Origin: Nocardioides sp.
GTDB lineage: Bacteria; Actinomycetota; Actinomycetes; Propionibacteriales; Nocardioidaceae
DNA: 34,243 nt
NCBI RefSeq assembly: GCF_029937575.1
Contig: NZ_JAPYPS010000040.1
Coordinates: 1-34,243, forward strand
Direction of reading: 5' to 3'
A program made the position numbers and the translations under genes. Shown one piece after another: positions 16,112 through 23,819 of the stretch (positions are counted from its first letter, which is position 1; each line of letters begins with the position of its first letter). Under the pieces are notes generated by a model. It searched no databases and was not told the origin of the DNA. It saw only the letters and a list, made by a program, of their open reading frames with translations.

Positions 16112-16153
16112 GCAGGTCGCGGTGGTGGTCACCGTCTCAGGTTACCGACCTGC
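16112..16153 (+). terminator. Nested hairpin after fadE33
   Basis: GCAGGTCG (16112-16119) pairs perfectly with CGACCTGC (16146-16153), and inside it CGGTG pairs with CACCG (16120-16134, 5-base loop). It starts 4 bases after the fadE33 stop and probably ends the fadD3 operon. Confidence 0.55.
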
Positions 16154-16241
16154 TGATCGCGACACCGGTCTGTGACGAACGTGACAGGGGTTGTTGATGT
16201 GTTGTTGACGAAAGGAAACCCCACCGACCACTCGCGGTGCC

Positions 16242-16247
16242 TAGTGT
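16242..16247 (+). promoter_or_regulatory. -10 element of the 39-codon peptide gene
   Basis: TAGTGT, 6 bases before the ATG at 16254, fits leaderless spacing. A TTGACG at 16205-16210 is too far upstream to be its -35. Confidence 0.4.
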
Positions 16248-16253
16248 TGGCCC

Positions 16254-16373
16254 ATGAACTCCACCACGGTGAACCAGCACGACGAGCAGATCGACGACAC
16301 CGAGGTCGCACGTCGGGAGCAGGACGACTTCCCGCAGGGCATGCTCGCCAGTCCGACCCGTACCCGCCTCTGA
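16254..16373 (+). CDS. Candidate 39-residue acidic peptide, unknown
   Basis: An ATG-to-TGA frame of 40 codons. The peptide is polar and acidic in its first two thirds (HDEQIDDTEVARREQDDF) and ends in PQGMLASPTRTRL. About nine in ten third codon positions are G or C, as in the flanking genes, which supports coding. There is no hydrophobic segment, no Cys, and no recognisable signal. A TANNNT hexamer lies 6 bases upstream, so the gene may be leaderless. I recognise no family. The acidic leader-like part followed by a short tail resembles a peptide precursor in outline, but no modifying enzyme is next to it. It converges on the RTX-like pair. Confidence 0.5.
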   Translation: MNSTTVNQHDEQIDDTEVARREQDDFPQGMLASPTRTRL

Positions 16374-16396
16374 TCTGACCGGGCCCACGTCCCCGG

Positions 16397-17617
16397 CTAC
16401 CTCTTGATCTTGATCTTCTTCCTGGCCGGGGTCGCGTCCCAGTTGCCCGCGGGGTAGCCCGCCCGCACGAAGAGCGTGTGCTTGCCCTTCTTGAGCTTGC
16501 CCTTCGCCTTCACGGTGTACGGCGAGGAGCAGCTCTTCCACGAGCCCTTGTCGATCCGGCAGCCGAAGACGGAGCCGTCGATCGACGAGCCGAAGGTGTA
16601 GCTCGCGCTCGAGCCCTTCTTGATCTTCTTGGGCCCGTTGATCCTCGAGGTGGCTGGAACCGGATAGTCGACCGTCTCGCAGTTGGTGACGACGTCCACG
16701 GCATCGACCACCGCCGTGTCGTCGCCCTCACCGCAGTTGACCAGGTCGAGCACCCCGTCGCGCATGAAGAGACTGTCGTCGCCCTTGCCGGTCGCCACGA
16801 CGTCCTGCTGGTCACTCCCGGTGAAGGTCTCGCTGCCGCGGCTGCCCCGGTAGTAGACCTTCCCGGGGAACTCCGCGGCGTCGAACGTCTGGCCGTCGCC
16901 GCGGACCATCGTGAAGCGGAACTCCTCGAAGTTCACGACGAAGGTGTCCTGCGCGTCGCCCGGGATCGCCAGCGCCAGCTGCGCCGCGGTGAGCGTGAAG
17001 GAGACGTCGTCGAGCTTGGTCCCGAGGCGGTCGTAGTCGACCTCCATCACGTCGTACCCCGGTCCACCGTCGTTGCCGCCGATCGCCAGCGTCTGCACGA
17101 ACCGGTCGTCGCCGGGTCCGCCGTCAGCGCCGCCCTCGCCCGAGACCTCGATCAGCACGTCGTCGCCGGGTCCGCCGTCGACGACGTTGCCGCCTTCGAT
17201 GATGTCGTCGCCGCCCCCAGCGGCGACGTCGTCCTCGTACTCCACGGTGAAGACCTCGTCGAGGTCGGAGCCGAAGAAGTCATCGGCGACGAAGTCGTCC
17301 TCGTCGTCGACCGTGATGGAGGCCAGCGCCGGGAAGTCCGCGGCGGTGAGGCCTCTCAGGTCGACGTCGTCGCTGCCGGCGCCGGGTCGCACCCGCAGGC
17401 TCTCCAGGGTCTCGCACGGTGCCGCCGGAGAGCTGGCGGGCGAGACCTCGCCCGCGACGCAGGTCAGGGTGATGTCGTCGTTGGCGGCGTCGCCGGTGAC
17501 GCTCAGGCTGAGCCCCGCGGTGTTGTAGCTGTAGCTGACCGCGGCGTAGGCGGGTGCGGCCACGACGAGCGCCAGCAGGGGGAGGCCGAGCGGCAGGAGC
17601 CGCCTCTTGTTGTCCAT
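16397..17617 (-). CDS. Secreted RTX-like protein with C-terminal Ig-like domain (copy 1)
   Basis: A 406-residue exported protein. Signal peptide MDNKRRLLPLGLPLLALVVA then APAYA; a middle region with degenerate calcium-binding nonapeptides (GGGDDIIEGG, GGPGDDVL, GGPGDDRF, GSDQQDVVATGKGDDSL); and a C-terminal domain of about 75 residues with FGCRIDKGSW, CSSPYTV, KGKHTLFVRAGYPAGNWD and a lysine-rich end KKIKIKR. The last domain follows the pattern of bacterial Ig-like domains on surface proteins. The frame extends to 17791, but that part is a shadow of copy 2; the ATG at 17617 begins a clean signal peptide. It lies 29 bases after copy 2 and is probably co-transcribed with it. Role unknown. Confidence 0.85.
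   Translation of the reverse strand: MDNKRRLLPLGLPLLALVVAAPAYAAVSYSYNTAGLSLSVTGDAANDDITLTCVAGEVSPASSPAAPCETLESLRVRPGAGSDDVDLRGLTAADFPALASITVDDEDDFVADDFFGSDLDEVFTVEYEDDVAAGGGDDIIEGGNVVDGGPGDDVLIEVSGEGGADGGPGDDRFVQTLAIGGNDGGPGYDVMEVDYDRLGTKLDDVSFTLTAAQLALAIPGDAQDTFVVNFEEFRFTMVRGDGQTFDAAEFPGKVYYRGSRGSETFTGSDQQDVVATGKGDDSLFMRDGVLDLVNCGEGDDTAVVDAVDVVTNCETVDYPVPATSRINGPKKIKKGSSASYTFGSSIDGSVFGCRIDKGSWKSCSSPYTVKAKGKLKKGKHTLFVRAGYPAGNWDATPARKKIKIKR
16403..16651 (-). repeat. 249-base repeat, copy 1 (Ig-like domain DNA)
   Basis: Aligns without gaps to 17653-17901 (offset 1250). I count 12 mismatches by eye, about 95% identity. Six of them cluster in one stretch of about 25 bases. The remainder of the two genes is clearly less alike. 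Confidence 0.9.
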
Positions 17618-17646
17618 GATGAGTCCCGTTCTCGTCGGTGGATGAC

Positions 17647-18864
17647 TTACTTCTTGATCTTGATCTTCTTCTTGGCCGGGGTCGCGTCCCAGTTGCCCGC
17701 GGGGTAGCCCGCCCGCACGAGGAGCGTGTGCTTGCCCTTCTTGAGCTTGCCCTTCGCCTTCACCGTGTACGGCGAGGCGCACGGCGTCCACGAGCCCTTG
17801 TCGATCCGGCAGCCGAAGACGGAGCCGTCGATCGACGAGCCGAAGGTGTAGCTCGCGCTCGAGCCCTTCGTGATCTTCTTCGGGCCGCTGATCCTCGAGG
17901 TCGCCGGCCGCGGGTAGCTGACGTCCTCGCAGTTGACCACCCGGTCGGTCGCGTCCACGACGGCGGTGTCGTCGCCGGCCCCGCAGTCGACGAGGTCGAA
18001 GGCACCGTCGCGAGCCATCACCGTGTCGTCACCTGCGCCGGTGCTGATCACGTCCTCGAAGTCGCTGCCGACGAACGTGTCGGCGCTGCGGGCCCCGTAG
18101 TAGACGACCCGTCCGGGGAAGGCGACGGCGTCGAAGCTCTGGTCCTCGCCGCGGGCCATCCGGACGTGGAACTCCTCGAACCCGGCGATGAAGACGCTCT
18201 GCTCGAGGTCCCCTGCCGCCACCAGCAGCTGTGCGGCGGTCAGCGTGAGGCGCAGCCCGTCGATGATCCCGCTGGCGCGGTCCAGGTCGACCTCCATCAC
18301 GTCGTAGCCGGAGCCCCCGTCGTTGCCCCCGGAGGAGAGGGTCTGGACGAACCGGTCGTCACCGGGTCCGCCGAACGCGCCCTCCGACGACCCCGCCTGG
18401 AAGAGCACGTCGTGTCCGGGACCTCCGTCGACACGGGAGCCACCCTCGATGACGTCGTCGCCGGCGCCGGCGTCCACGTCGTCGGCGCCGCCCACCACGA
18501 AGGTGTCGCCGAGCTCCGAGCCGGTGAAGTCGTCCGCGTCGAAGTCGTCCTCGTCGATCACCCTGATCTCGGTCAGGTCGGGGAAGTCGGCGGCCGTGAT
18601 GCCGCTGAGGTCGACGCTGTCGGCCCCGGCTCCGGGCGAGATGAAGAACCGAGTGAGGGTCGAGCACGGTGCGACCGGCACGGTCGCGGGCATCACCGCG
18701 TCGCCCGCACAGGTGATCGTGATGTTGTCGGCGGCGCCGTCGCCGTTGGCGGAGTAGCTCAGCCCGGGCTCGAAGTAGCTGTAGCCGACCGCGGCATAGG
18801 CCGGGGCCGCGACCACCAGCACGAGCGCCGGCACCGCCACTGGCAACAAGGTGCGCTTCCTCAC
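17647..18864 (-). CDS. Secreted RTX-like protein with C-terminal Ig-like domain (copy 2)
   Basis: A 405-residue paralogue of the next gene downstream, with the same layout: signal peptide MRKRTLLPVAVPALVLVVAA then PAYA, GYSYFEPGLSYSANGDGAADNITITC, degenerate RTX units (GAGDDVIEGG, GGPGHDVL, GGPGDDRF, GAGDDTVMA), and the Ig-like C-terminus with FGCRIDKGSW, CASPYTV and KGKHTLLVRAGYPAGNWD. It should be secreted and may bind Ca2+. GTG start, no ribosome site; a TAGGGT hexamer lies 8 bases upstream, so it is probably leaderless and the first gene of the pair. It sits just after the end of the hsaADCB operon with no known link to steroid use. Confidence 0.85.
   Translation of the reverse strand: MRKRTLLPVAVPALVLVVAAPAYAAVGYSYFEPGLSYSANGDGAADNITITCAGDAVMPATVPVAPCSTLTRFFISPGAGADSVDLSGITAADFPDLTEIRVIDEDDFDADDFTGSELGDTFVVGGADDVDAGAGDDVIEGGSRVDGGPGHDVLFQAGSSEGAFGGPGDDRFVQTLSSGGNDGGSGYDVMEVDLDRASGIIDGLRLTLTAAQLLVAAGDLEQSVFIAGFEEFHVRMARGEDQSFDAVAFPGRVVYYGARSADTFVGSDFEDVISTGAGDDTVMARDGAFDLVDCGAGDDTAVVDATDRVVNCEDVSYPRPATSRISGPKKITKGSSASYTFGSSIDGSVFGCRIDKGSWTPCASPYTVKAKGKLKKGKHTLLVRAGYPAGNWDATPAKKKIKIKK
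17653..17901 (-). repeat. 249-base repeat, copy 2 (Ig-like domain DNA)
   Basis: Direct repeat partner of 16403-16651; see there. It encodes the last third of the C-terminal region of copy 2. Confidence 0.9.
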
Positions 18865-18872
18865 GGCACCAG

Positions 18873-18878
18873 ACCCTA
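18873..18878 (-). promoter_or_regulatory. -10 element of the RTX-like pair
   Basis: TAGGGT on the minus strand, 8 bases before the GTG at 18864. Confidence 0.45.
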
Positions 18879-18925
18879 GAACCGCCTGGTCCGAAATGAC
18901 CCCGTCGTCTAGACCAGTTGTCCTC

Positions 18926-18940
18926 TCCGCCAGTGGCGGA
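18926..18940 (-). terminator. Hairpin after hsaB
   Basis: TCCGCC and GGCGGA form a perfect 6-base stem with a 3-base loop one base beyond the hsaB stop. It is a likely end of the hsaADCB transcript. Confidence 0.5.
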
Positions 18941-18941
18941 C

Positions 18942-19601
18942 TCAGCCGTCGGTGGTGCGGTACTTGCCCTGGAAGAAGAGCAGCGGCTCGTCGGCCGTGC
19001 CGACCACCAGCTCCTGGACACGTCCGATCACCACGAAGTGGTCACCGGCCTCGTGCACGGCGTGGATCGTGCAGTCGACGTGGCCGAGCGTGTCGGCGAA
19101 GACGGGCGAGCCCGTCACGGCAGACGGGGTCCAGTCGAGGTCGGCGAACTTGTCGGTGCCGCGACTGGCCATCGTGTTGGAGAGGTCGGCCTGGCCGGCT
19201 GCCAGGAAGTTGACGCAGAACTTGCCCGCCCGCTGGATGCGGGGCCAGGCCCGCGACGAACGCGCCGGCACGAACAGCACCAGGGGCGGATCGAGCGAGA
19301 CGCTCGAGAAGGACTGGCAGGTCAGCCCGATCGGCTCGTCGTTGCTCATCGTGGTGACGACCGTGATGCCGGACGCGAAACGGCCGAGCACGTCGCGGAA
19401 GCGCCGTGCCTGGGCCACCGCCTCGGGCGAGGCGGAGTCGACCTCGAGATGCTCACCGGGGTGGAGCTGGAAGTCGTAGTCGGAGTCGGTGAGCCACGAG
19501 TAGATGAGCTCGCTGCTCGGCCACGTCTCCCGCGCGTCCGCGCTCATCCCGTCGGGGATCTCGGGGCGCTCGGAGCTCTCGTGGCGATGCTGGCCTTCCA
19601 T
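18942..19601 (-). CDS. hsaB: HsaB, flavin reductase component of 3-HSA monooxygenase
   Basis: A 219-residue protein ending in a flavin reductase (split-barrel) domain, about residues 65-215: FASGITVVTT, GLTCQSFSSVSLDPPLVLF, KFCVNFLA, DKFADLDW, HVDCTIHAVHEAGDHFVVIGRV and PLLFFQGKYR. HsaB supplies reduced flavin to HsaA. Before the domain there are about 60 extra residues (SSELIYSWLTDSDYDFQLHPG) that HsaB of M. tuberculosis lacks as far as I recall, while the C-terminus is shorter. The ATG at 19601 lies 7 bases after a TAGCCT hexamer; an internal ATG at 19547 is an alternative. It starts 31 bases after hsaC and may have its own promoter besides the operon one. Confidence 0.87.
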   Translation of the reverse strand: MEGQHRHESSERPEIPDGMSADARETWPSSELIYSWLTDSDYDFQLHPGEHLEVDSASPEAVAQARRFRDVLGRFASGITVVTTMSNDEPIGLTCQSFSSVSLDPPLVLFVPARSSRAWPRIQRAGKFCVNFLAAGQADLSNTMASRGTDKFADLDWTPSAVTGSPVFADTLGHVDCTIHAVHEAGDHFVVIGRVQELVVGTADEPLLFFQGKYRTTDG

Positions 19602-19608
19602 GTCGTCC

Positions 19609-19614
19609 AGGCTA
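19609..19614 (-). promoter_or_regulatory. Possible internal -10 element before hsaB
   Basis: TAGCCT on the minus strand, 7 bases before the ATG at 19601, in the hsaC-hsaB gap. This is the same spacing as the KstR2-type promoters. Confidence 0.4.
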
Positions 19615-19632
19615 GTCACTGCTGGACGCCCC

Positions 19633-20532
19633 CTACTGCCCGCCACCGAAGTCGTGACCCCAGTAGGAGACAGCGGTGGACTCACGCGCCACCCAGCGTT
19701 CGTCGGAGACCTGCAGCCCGTCGGTGCCGAACTCGACGTCGAAGCCGCCGGGCGACTTCACGTAGAACGACACCATCTCGTCGTTCATGTGGCGCCCGAG
19801 CGTCGCCGACAGCGGCGCCTTGTGCTTGCGCACGCGCTCCAACGCACGACCGACGTGGTCCAGCGTGTCGACCTCGAGCATGATGTGGACGCACTTGCTC
19901 GGGTTGGGCATCGGCAGGAACGCCAGCGAGTGGTGTCGGGGGTTGACGCCGAGGAACCGCAACCAGACCTTGGAGCCAGGTTCCTTGCCCACGAACTCCC
20001 CCGGCATGCTCATCGAGTCGCGCAGGCGGAACCCGAGGACGTCGGTGTAGAACCGCAGTGCCTCGACGTCGTCGAGCACGGGTACGACGATGTGGCCCAT
20101 GCCCTGGTCGCCGGTGACGAAGGTGGCCGCGTACGGCGTCACGACGGGTCGCGACTCGTAGGTGATGCCGTGGAAGAGCTCGAAGACGTTGTCCCATGGG
20201 TCGCTGAAGCGGATCAGCTCCTGGACGCGGCGGTCGTCCAGCTCCTCGCGGGTGCCCTCCTCGAAGTCGACCCCGGCCTTCTGCAGGTGCTCGCGTGCCT
20301 CCTGCAGGGCACGCGGGTCGGCGACCTCCCATCCGACGCAGCTCAGCTGGTCGACGTCGGAGGGGACCACCACGAGTCGGGCAGAGACCTCGTCGATGCG
20401 CCAGTACTGGTGATCGGGGTTGGGTCCGCGGCCCTCGGCCAGACCGAGCACCTTGCCGGCGAAAGTCGTCCACTGGGACGGGTCGGTCGAGGAGACCCGC
20501 ACGTAGCCCATGGACTTGATCTCGATGGTCAC
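19633..20532 (-). CDS. hsaC: HsaC, 3,4-DHSA extradiol dioxygenase
   Basis: A 299-residue type I extradiol dioxygenase with two vicinal-oxygen-chelate domains. The Fe(II) ligands fall at His147 (MGHIVVPV), His216 (CVHIMLEVD) and Glu267 (FDVEFG), against 145/215/266 in M. tuberculosis. His200-His201 (RHHSLAF) and Tyr257 (SFYVKSPGG) complete the active site. It cleaves the catechol ring A of 3,4-DHSA to give 4,9-DSHA. GTG start at 20532, 5 bases after the hsaD stop. The gene is in the KstR-controlled hsaA-hsaD-hsaC-hsaB operon. Confidence 0.96.
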   Translation of the reverse strand: MTIEIKSMGYVRVSSTDPSQWTTFAGKVLGLAEGRGPNPDHQYWRIDEVSARLVVVPSDVDQLSCVGWEVADPRALQEAREHLQKAGVDFEEGTREELDDRRVQELIRFSDPWDNVFELFHGITYESRPVVTPYAATFVTGDQGMGHIVVPVLDDVEALRFYTDVLGFRLRDSMSMPGEFVGKEPGSKVWLRFLGVNPRHHSLAFLPMPNPSKCVHIMLEVDTLDHVGRALERVRKHKAPLSATLGRHMNDEMVSFYVKSPGGFDVEFGTDGLQVSDERWVARESTAVSYWGHDFGGGQ

Positions 20533-20537
20533 GGGTC

Positions 20538-21446
20538 TCAGCCCTTCGGCTCTCGGGATGGGCGTTCGACGTGGCGCGACAGGAAGGCGGTGGTGATCTC
20601 GGCGAACTCGGCGGCGGCCTCGATCTGGGCCCAGTGGCCGCAGTTGGGGAAGACGTGGAGCTGGGCCTTCGGGATCAGCTTGAGGGCGACCATGGCGCCG
20701 TCGAGCGGGTTGACCCGGTCCTCACGACCCCAGGTGAGCAGGGTGTGCTTGCGCAGCCGGTGGGCCTCTCTCCAGAGCATGCCGTCCTCGGCGGTCTCGG
20801 GGTTCCAGAACGACATGCCCATCGACCGCATCGCCTCCTGCGCCCCCGGCGCGGTCGCGTCGGCGAAGCGCTCCTCGACCAGCTCGTCGGTGACCAGGGA
20901 CTGGTTGACGACCATGGTGGAGATGAAGGCCCGCAGCGACTCGCGCGACGGGTCCGCGCCGAAGTCCATCAGGCGCTGGACGCCCTCGGTCGGGTCGGCG
21001 TGGAAGAGGTTGAGGCTCAGCCCCCCGGGACCCATCAGCACCAGGCGCCCGACCCGCTCGGGGTAGGTGAGCGCGAGCCGCATCGCCGTACCGCCGCCGA
21101 GGCTGTTGCCGAGCAGGTGCACCTTGTCGATCCCGAGCTCGTCCAGCAAGGCCACGACGTGGTCGGCCGCGTGCCGGTAGTAGTTGCCGACGACCTCCGG
21201 CTTGTCGGAGCCGCCGAAGCCCGGCTGGTCGACCAGCAAGGTGCGGAAGTGCGCCGCGAAGTGCGGCAGGGCGGGCCCGAAGTTGGACCACGCGCTCGCA
21301 CCGGGTCCGCCGCCGTGCAGCATCACCAGGGGAAGCCCCCCGCCCACCGCAGACGGCTGCACGTCCGGCGCGGCCTCGTAGTAGTTGAGGGTGATCCCGC
21401 CGGCCTTGGCCGACCGTCGGGTCGCTTCCTTGGAGAAGTCACTCAT
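20538..21446 (-). CDS. hsaD: HsaD, 4,9-DSHA hydrolase (C-C bond alpha/beta hydrolase)
   Basis: A 302-residue alpha/beta hydrolase of the meta-cleavage product family. Oxyanion loop HGGGPGASAWSNFGPALPHF near residues 44-63, nucleophile Ser115 in GNSLGGG, Asp243 in GREDRVNPLDG and His271 in NCGHWAQ; the M. tuberculosis enzyme uses Ser114, Asp241, His269. It splits 4,9-DSHA into HIP and 2-hydroxyhexa-2,4-dienoate, so it links the hsa and KstR2 blocks of this window. Its start is 6 bases after the hsaA stop. Confidence 0.96.
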   Translation of the reverse strand: MSDFSKEATRRSAKAGGITLNYYEAAPDVQPSAVGGGLPLVMLHGGGPGASAWSNFGPALPHFAAHFRTLLVDQPGFGGSDKPEVVGNYYRHAADHVVALLDELGIDKVHLLGNSLGGGTAMRLALTYPERVGRLVLMGPGGLSLNLFHADPTEGVQRLMDFGADPSRESLRAFISTMVVNQSLVTDELVEERFADATAPGAQEAMRSMGMSFWNPETAEDGMLWREAHRLRKHTLLTWGREDRVNPLDGAMVALKLIPKAQLHVFPNCGHWAQIEAAAEFAEITTAFLSRHVERPSREPKG

Positions 21447-21452
21447 CGTCGC

Positions 21453-22625
21453 TCAGTACATCCCCGGGTCGATCTTGTGTCCGAACTCGTGGGCTCCGAA
21501 CATCTGCAGAGCCCGCTCCGGGTCGTTCGCGGCGTGCACGCGACCGGCGTGGGCGTCGCGCCAGGCGCGCTGGAGGTAGGTGCCGTTGGCCAGCGCCCGA
21601 CCACCGGAGGCCTCGAAGAGCGCGTCGATCGCGTCGATCGCGCGCTGGCTGCCGAGCACCTGGTCGCGGCGGACCTTCAGCCGCGAGCGGAGCGGGATCT
21701 TCTCGCCCTTGGCCACGTGGACCTGCTCCTCGCGGATGTTGTTGACCAGCAGGGCCCAGGCGGCGTCGATCTCGGAGGACGCCTTGGCGATCCGGACGGC
21801 CGCGAACGGATCCAGGGAGGCCTTCTCCCCGAGGTAGGCCGCGCGCGAGCGCTTCTGCTGCATCTCGACGTGCTCGGCGTAGGCGCCCATCGCCAGGCCG
21901 ATGATCGGCGTGGTGATGGTGCCGGTGAAGATGGAGTGGAACGGCAGCTTGTAGAGGTCCGCGGTGTTCTGCTCCTGGCCCGGACCGCGGCACTGCCCGG
22001 TCTCCCCCATGCTCAGGGTGAAGGCCTCGGGGATGAACACGTCGTCCACGACGATGTCGTTGGAGCCGGTGCCGGCGAGGCCGACCATGTGCCACACGTC
22101 GACGATCTCGTACTTGTCGCGCGGCACCATGAAGGTCTTGAAGTCGACGACCTGGCCGTCTGCGTTGAAGACGAGCCCGCCGAGCAGCACCCACGAGCAG
22201 TGGTCGCAGCCCGAGGAGAAGCTCCACCTGCCGGACAGCTGGTAGCCGCCGTCGGTGACGGTGGCCTTGCCGGTCGGGGCGTACGACGAGCTGAGACGGG
22301 TCTTGGTGTCCTCACCCCACACCGCCTGCTGCGCCTCGTCGGCGAAGAGCGCGACCTGCCAGGGGTGCACGCCCACGACGCTGGAGACCCAGCCGGTGGA
22401 GCCGCACGCGCCGGCGATGTCGCGCACCGCGGTGTAGAAGTCGACGGGGTCGGCCTCGAGGCCGTCGAAGCGCTTCGGCTGGAGGAGCTTGAAGAAGCCG
22501 GTCTCCTCGAGCTCCTTGATCGACGCCTCGGGGACCACGCGCAGGCGCTCGGTCTCGTCCGCCCGCTCACGCAGGGTGGGCAGGACGTCGCGGACGCCGT
22601 CGAGGACGGTGGCGGCAGATGACAT
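21453..22625 (-). CDS. hsaA: HsaA, 3-HSA 4-hydroxylase (flavin-dependent monooxygenase)
   Basis: A 390-residue oxygenase component of the acyl-CoA-dehydrogenase-fold monooxygenase group. It has an N-terminal helical part (LRERADETERLRVVPEASIKELEETGFF), the middle domain SGRWSFSSGCDHCSWVLLGGLV, and the C-terminal helical domain. It hydroxylates 3-HSA to the catechol 3,4-DHSA using reduced flavin from HsaB. First gene of hsaA-hsaD-hsaC-hsaB, the same order as Rv3570c-Rv3567c. The ATG at 22625 has a GGAG about 9 bases upstream, so unlike many genes here it has a leader. The KstR box lies 39-52 bases upstream of the start. Confidence 0.95.
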   Translation of the reverse strand: MSSAATVLDGVRDVLPTLRERADETERLRVVPEASIKELEETGFFKLLQPKRFDGLEADPVDFYTAVRDIAGACGSTGWVSSVVGVHPWQVALFADEAQQAVWGEDTKTRLSSSYAPTGKATVTDGGYQLSGRWSFSSGCDHCSWVLLGGLVFNADGQVVDFKTFMVPRDKYEIVDVWHMVGLAGTGSNDIVVDDVFIPEAFTLSMGETGQCRGPGQEQNTADLYKLPFHSIFTGTITTPIIGLAMGAYAEHVEMQQKRSRAAYLGEKASLDPFAAVRIAKASSEIDAAWALLVNNIREEQVHVAKGEKIPLRSRLKVRRDQVLGSQRAIDAIDALFEASGGRALANGTYLQRAWRDAHAGRVHAANDPERALQMFGAHEFGHKIDPGMY

Positions 22626-22663
22626 GGGGAGGGCTCCTGTCTGGATGCTTCTGGGACCAAGAC

Positions 22664-22677
22664 TAGAACACGTTCTC
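22664..22677. promoter_or_regulatory. KstR operator upstream of hsaA
   Basis: TAGAACACGTTCTC contains AGAAC/GTTCT inverted arms and matches the KstR motif TnnAACnnGTTnnA except at the last base. On the minus strand a TAGTCT -10-like hexamer starts inside its edge, so KstR would block the hsaA promoter. KstR itself is not encoded in the window. Confidence 0.82.
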
Positions 22678-22712
22678 GTTTTGGTCGAGTCGGACGAGCA
22701 AACCCCACCCCT

Positions 22713-22730
22713 GGGTGTGACGGCACACCC
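22713..22730 (-). terminator. Hairpin after hsaF
   Basis: GGGTGTG and CACACCC form a perfect 7-base stem with a 4-base loop, 15 bases past the hsaF stop in the minus direction and before the hsaA promoter. It probably ends the hsaE-hsaG-hsaF transcript. Confidence 0.55.
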
Positions 22731-22745
22731 CGAGGTGAGCGGCGC

Positions 22746-23819
22746 TCAGCCGGCTTCGCGCTGCAGCATCAGCGCGATGTCGATCAGCTGGTCCTCCTGG
22801 CCACCGATCAGCTTGCGTCGGCCGGCCTCGAGCAGGATCTTCGCGCCACTGACGCCGTAGCGCTCGGCGGCGTTGCCGGCGTGCTTGAGGAAGGACGAGT
22901 AGACCCCGGCGTACCCCATCATCAGGGTCATCCTGTCGAGCTGGCACTCCTCCGGCATGGCCGGCTTGATGACGTCCTCGGAGGCATCCACGATCGTGAG
23001 GAAGTCGATCCCCGTCTTCCACCCGAGCTTGTCGCAGACCCCGACGAACGCCTCGAGCGGCGTGTTGCCGGCACCCGCACCGAAGCGCCGGACGGAGCCG
23101 TCGATCTGGGTCGCTCCCGCGCGGGCGGCGATGACGGTGTTGGCGACACCGAGCCCGAGGTTCTCGTGGCCGTGGAAGCCGACTGTCGCCTCGTGGCCGA
23201 TCTCGGCGACGACGGCGGCCACCCGGTCGGCGGTCTGCTCCATCACCAGCGCGCCGGCGGAGTCGACGACGTACACGCACTGGTTGCCGGCCTCGACCAT
23301 GACCCGGGCCTGCTTGGCCAGGACCTCTGGCGGCTGGGTGTGGCTCATCATCAGGAACCCGACGGTCTCCAGCCCGAGCTCGCGCGCCAGCCCGAAGTGC
23401 TGGATCGAGGTGTCGGCCTCGGTGCAGTGCGTCGCGATCCGACAGATCTGTCCACCGTTGTCCTGGGCCGCCCGGATGTCGTCCTTGGTGCCGACGCCCG
23501 GGAGCATCAGGAAGGCGATCTTGGCTCGCTTGGCCGTCTCGGCCGCGATCCGGATCAGCTCCTGCTCGGGGGTGCGGGAGAAGCCGTAGTTGAACGACGA
23601 CCCGCCGAGCCCGTCACCGTGGGTCACCTCGATCACCGGCACGCCGGAGGTGTCGAGGGCCTCGACGATGTCGTGCACCTCGGTCGCGGTGAACTGGTGC
23701 CGCTTGTGGTGGGAGCCGTCACGCAGGCAGGTGTCGGTCAGGCGGAGGTCGAGCCCGCTCGTGGGGTCGGTGTCGGCCCACGTGCGCGTGAGCGTGTCGC
23801 GGGTGCTGGTGTCGGTCAT
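22746..23819 (-). CDS. hsaF: HsaF, 4-hydroxy-2-oxohexanoate aldolase
   Basis: A 357-residue DRE-TIM-type pyruvate aldolase. [18 protein letters not shown] holds Arg33, Asp34 and His37 (catalytic Arg, metal-binding Asp, catalytic His), and [16 protein letters not shown] gives the two metal-binding His. It cleaves 4-hydroxy-2-oxohexanoate to pyruvate and propanal. Propanal is expected to pass by channel to HsaG, its partner in a heterotetramer. The ATG at 23819 overlaps the hsaG stop as ATGA. Gene order hsaE-hsaG-hsaF equals Rv3536c-Rv3534c. Confidence 0.95.
   Translation of the reverse strand: MTDTSTRDTLTRTWADTDPTSGLDLRLTDTCLRDGSHHKRHQFTATEVHDIVEALDTSGVPVIEVTHGDGLGGSSFNYGFSRTPEQELIRIAAETAKRAKIAFLMLPGVGTKDDIRAAQDNGGQICRIATHCTEADTSIQHFGLARELGLETVGFLMMSHTQPPEVLAKQARVMVEAGNQCVYVVDSAGALVMEQTADRVAAVVAEIGHEATVGFHGHENLGLGVANTVIAARAGATQIDGSVRRFGAGAGNTPLEAFVGVCDKLGWKTGIDFLTIVDASEDVIKPAMPEECQLDRMTLMMGYAGVYSSFLKHAGNAAERYGVSGAKILLEAGRRKLIGGQEDQLIDIALMLQREAG

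Noticed and set aside
17618..17791. N-terminal extension of the first RTX-like protein
   Set aside because: It is out-of-frame sequence from the end of the second RTX-like gene; the ATG at 17617 begins a clear signal peptide.
20571..22622. A 683-codon plus-strand frame opposite hsaA and hsaD
   Set aside because: It is antisense to two genes with complete catalytic motifs, and its composition (Gly, Arg, Val, His-rich) is that of a shadow frame in GC-rich DNA.
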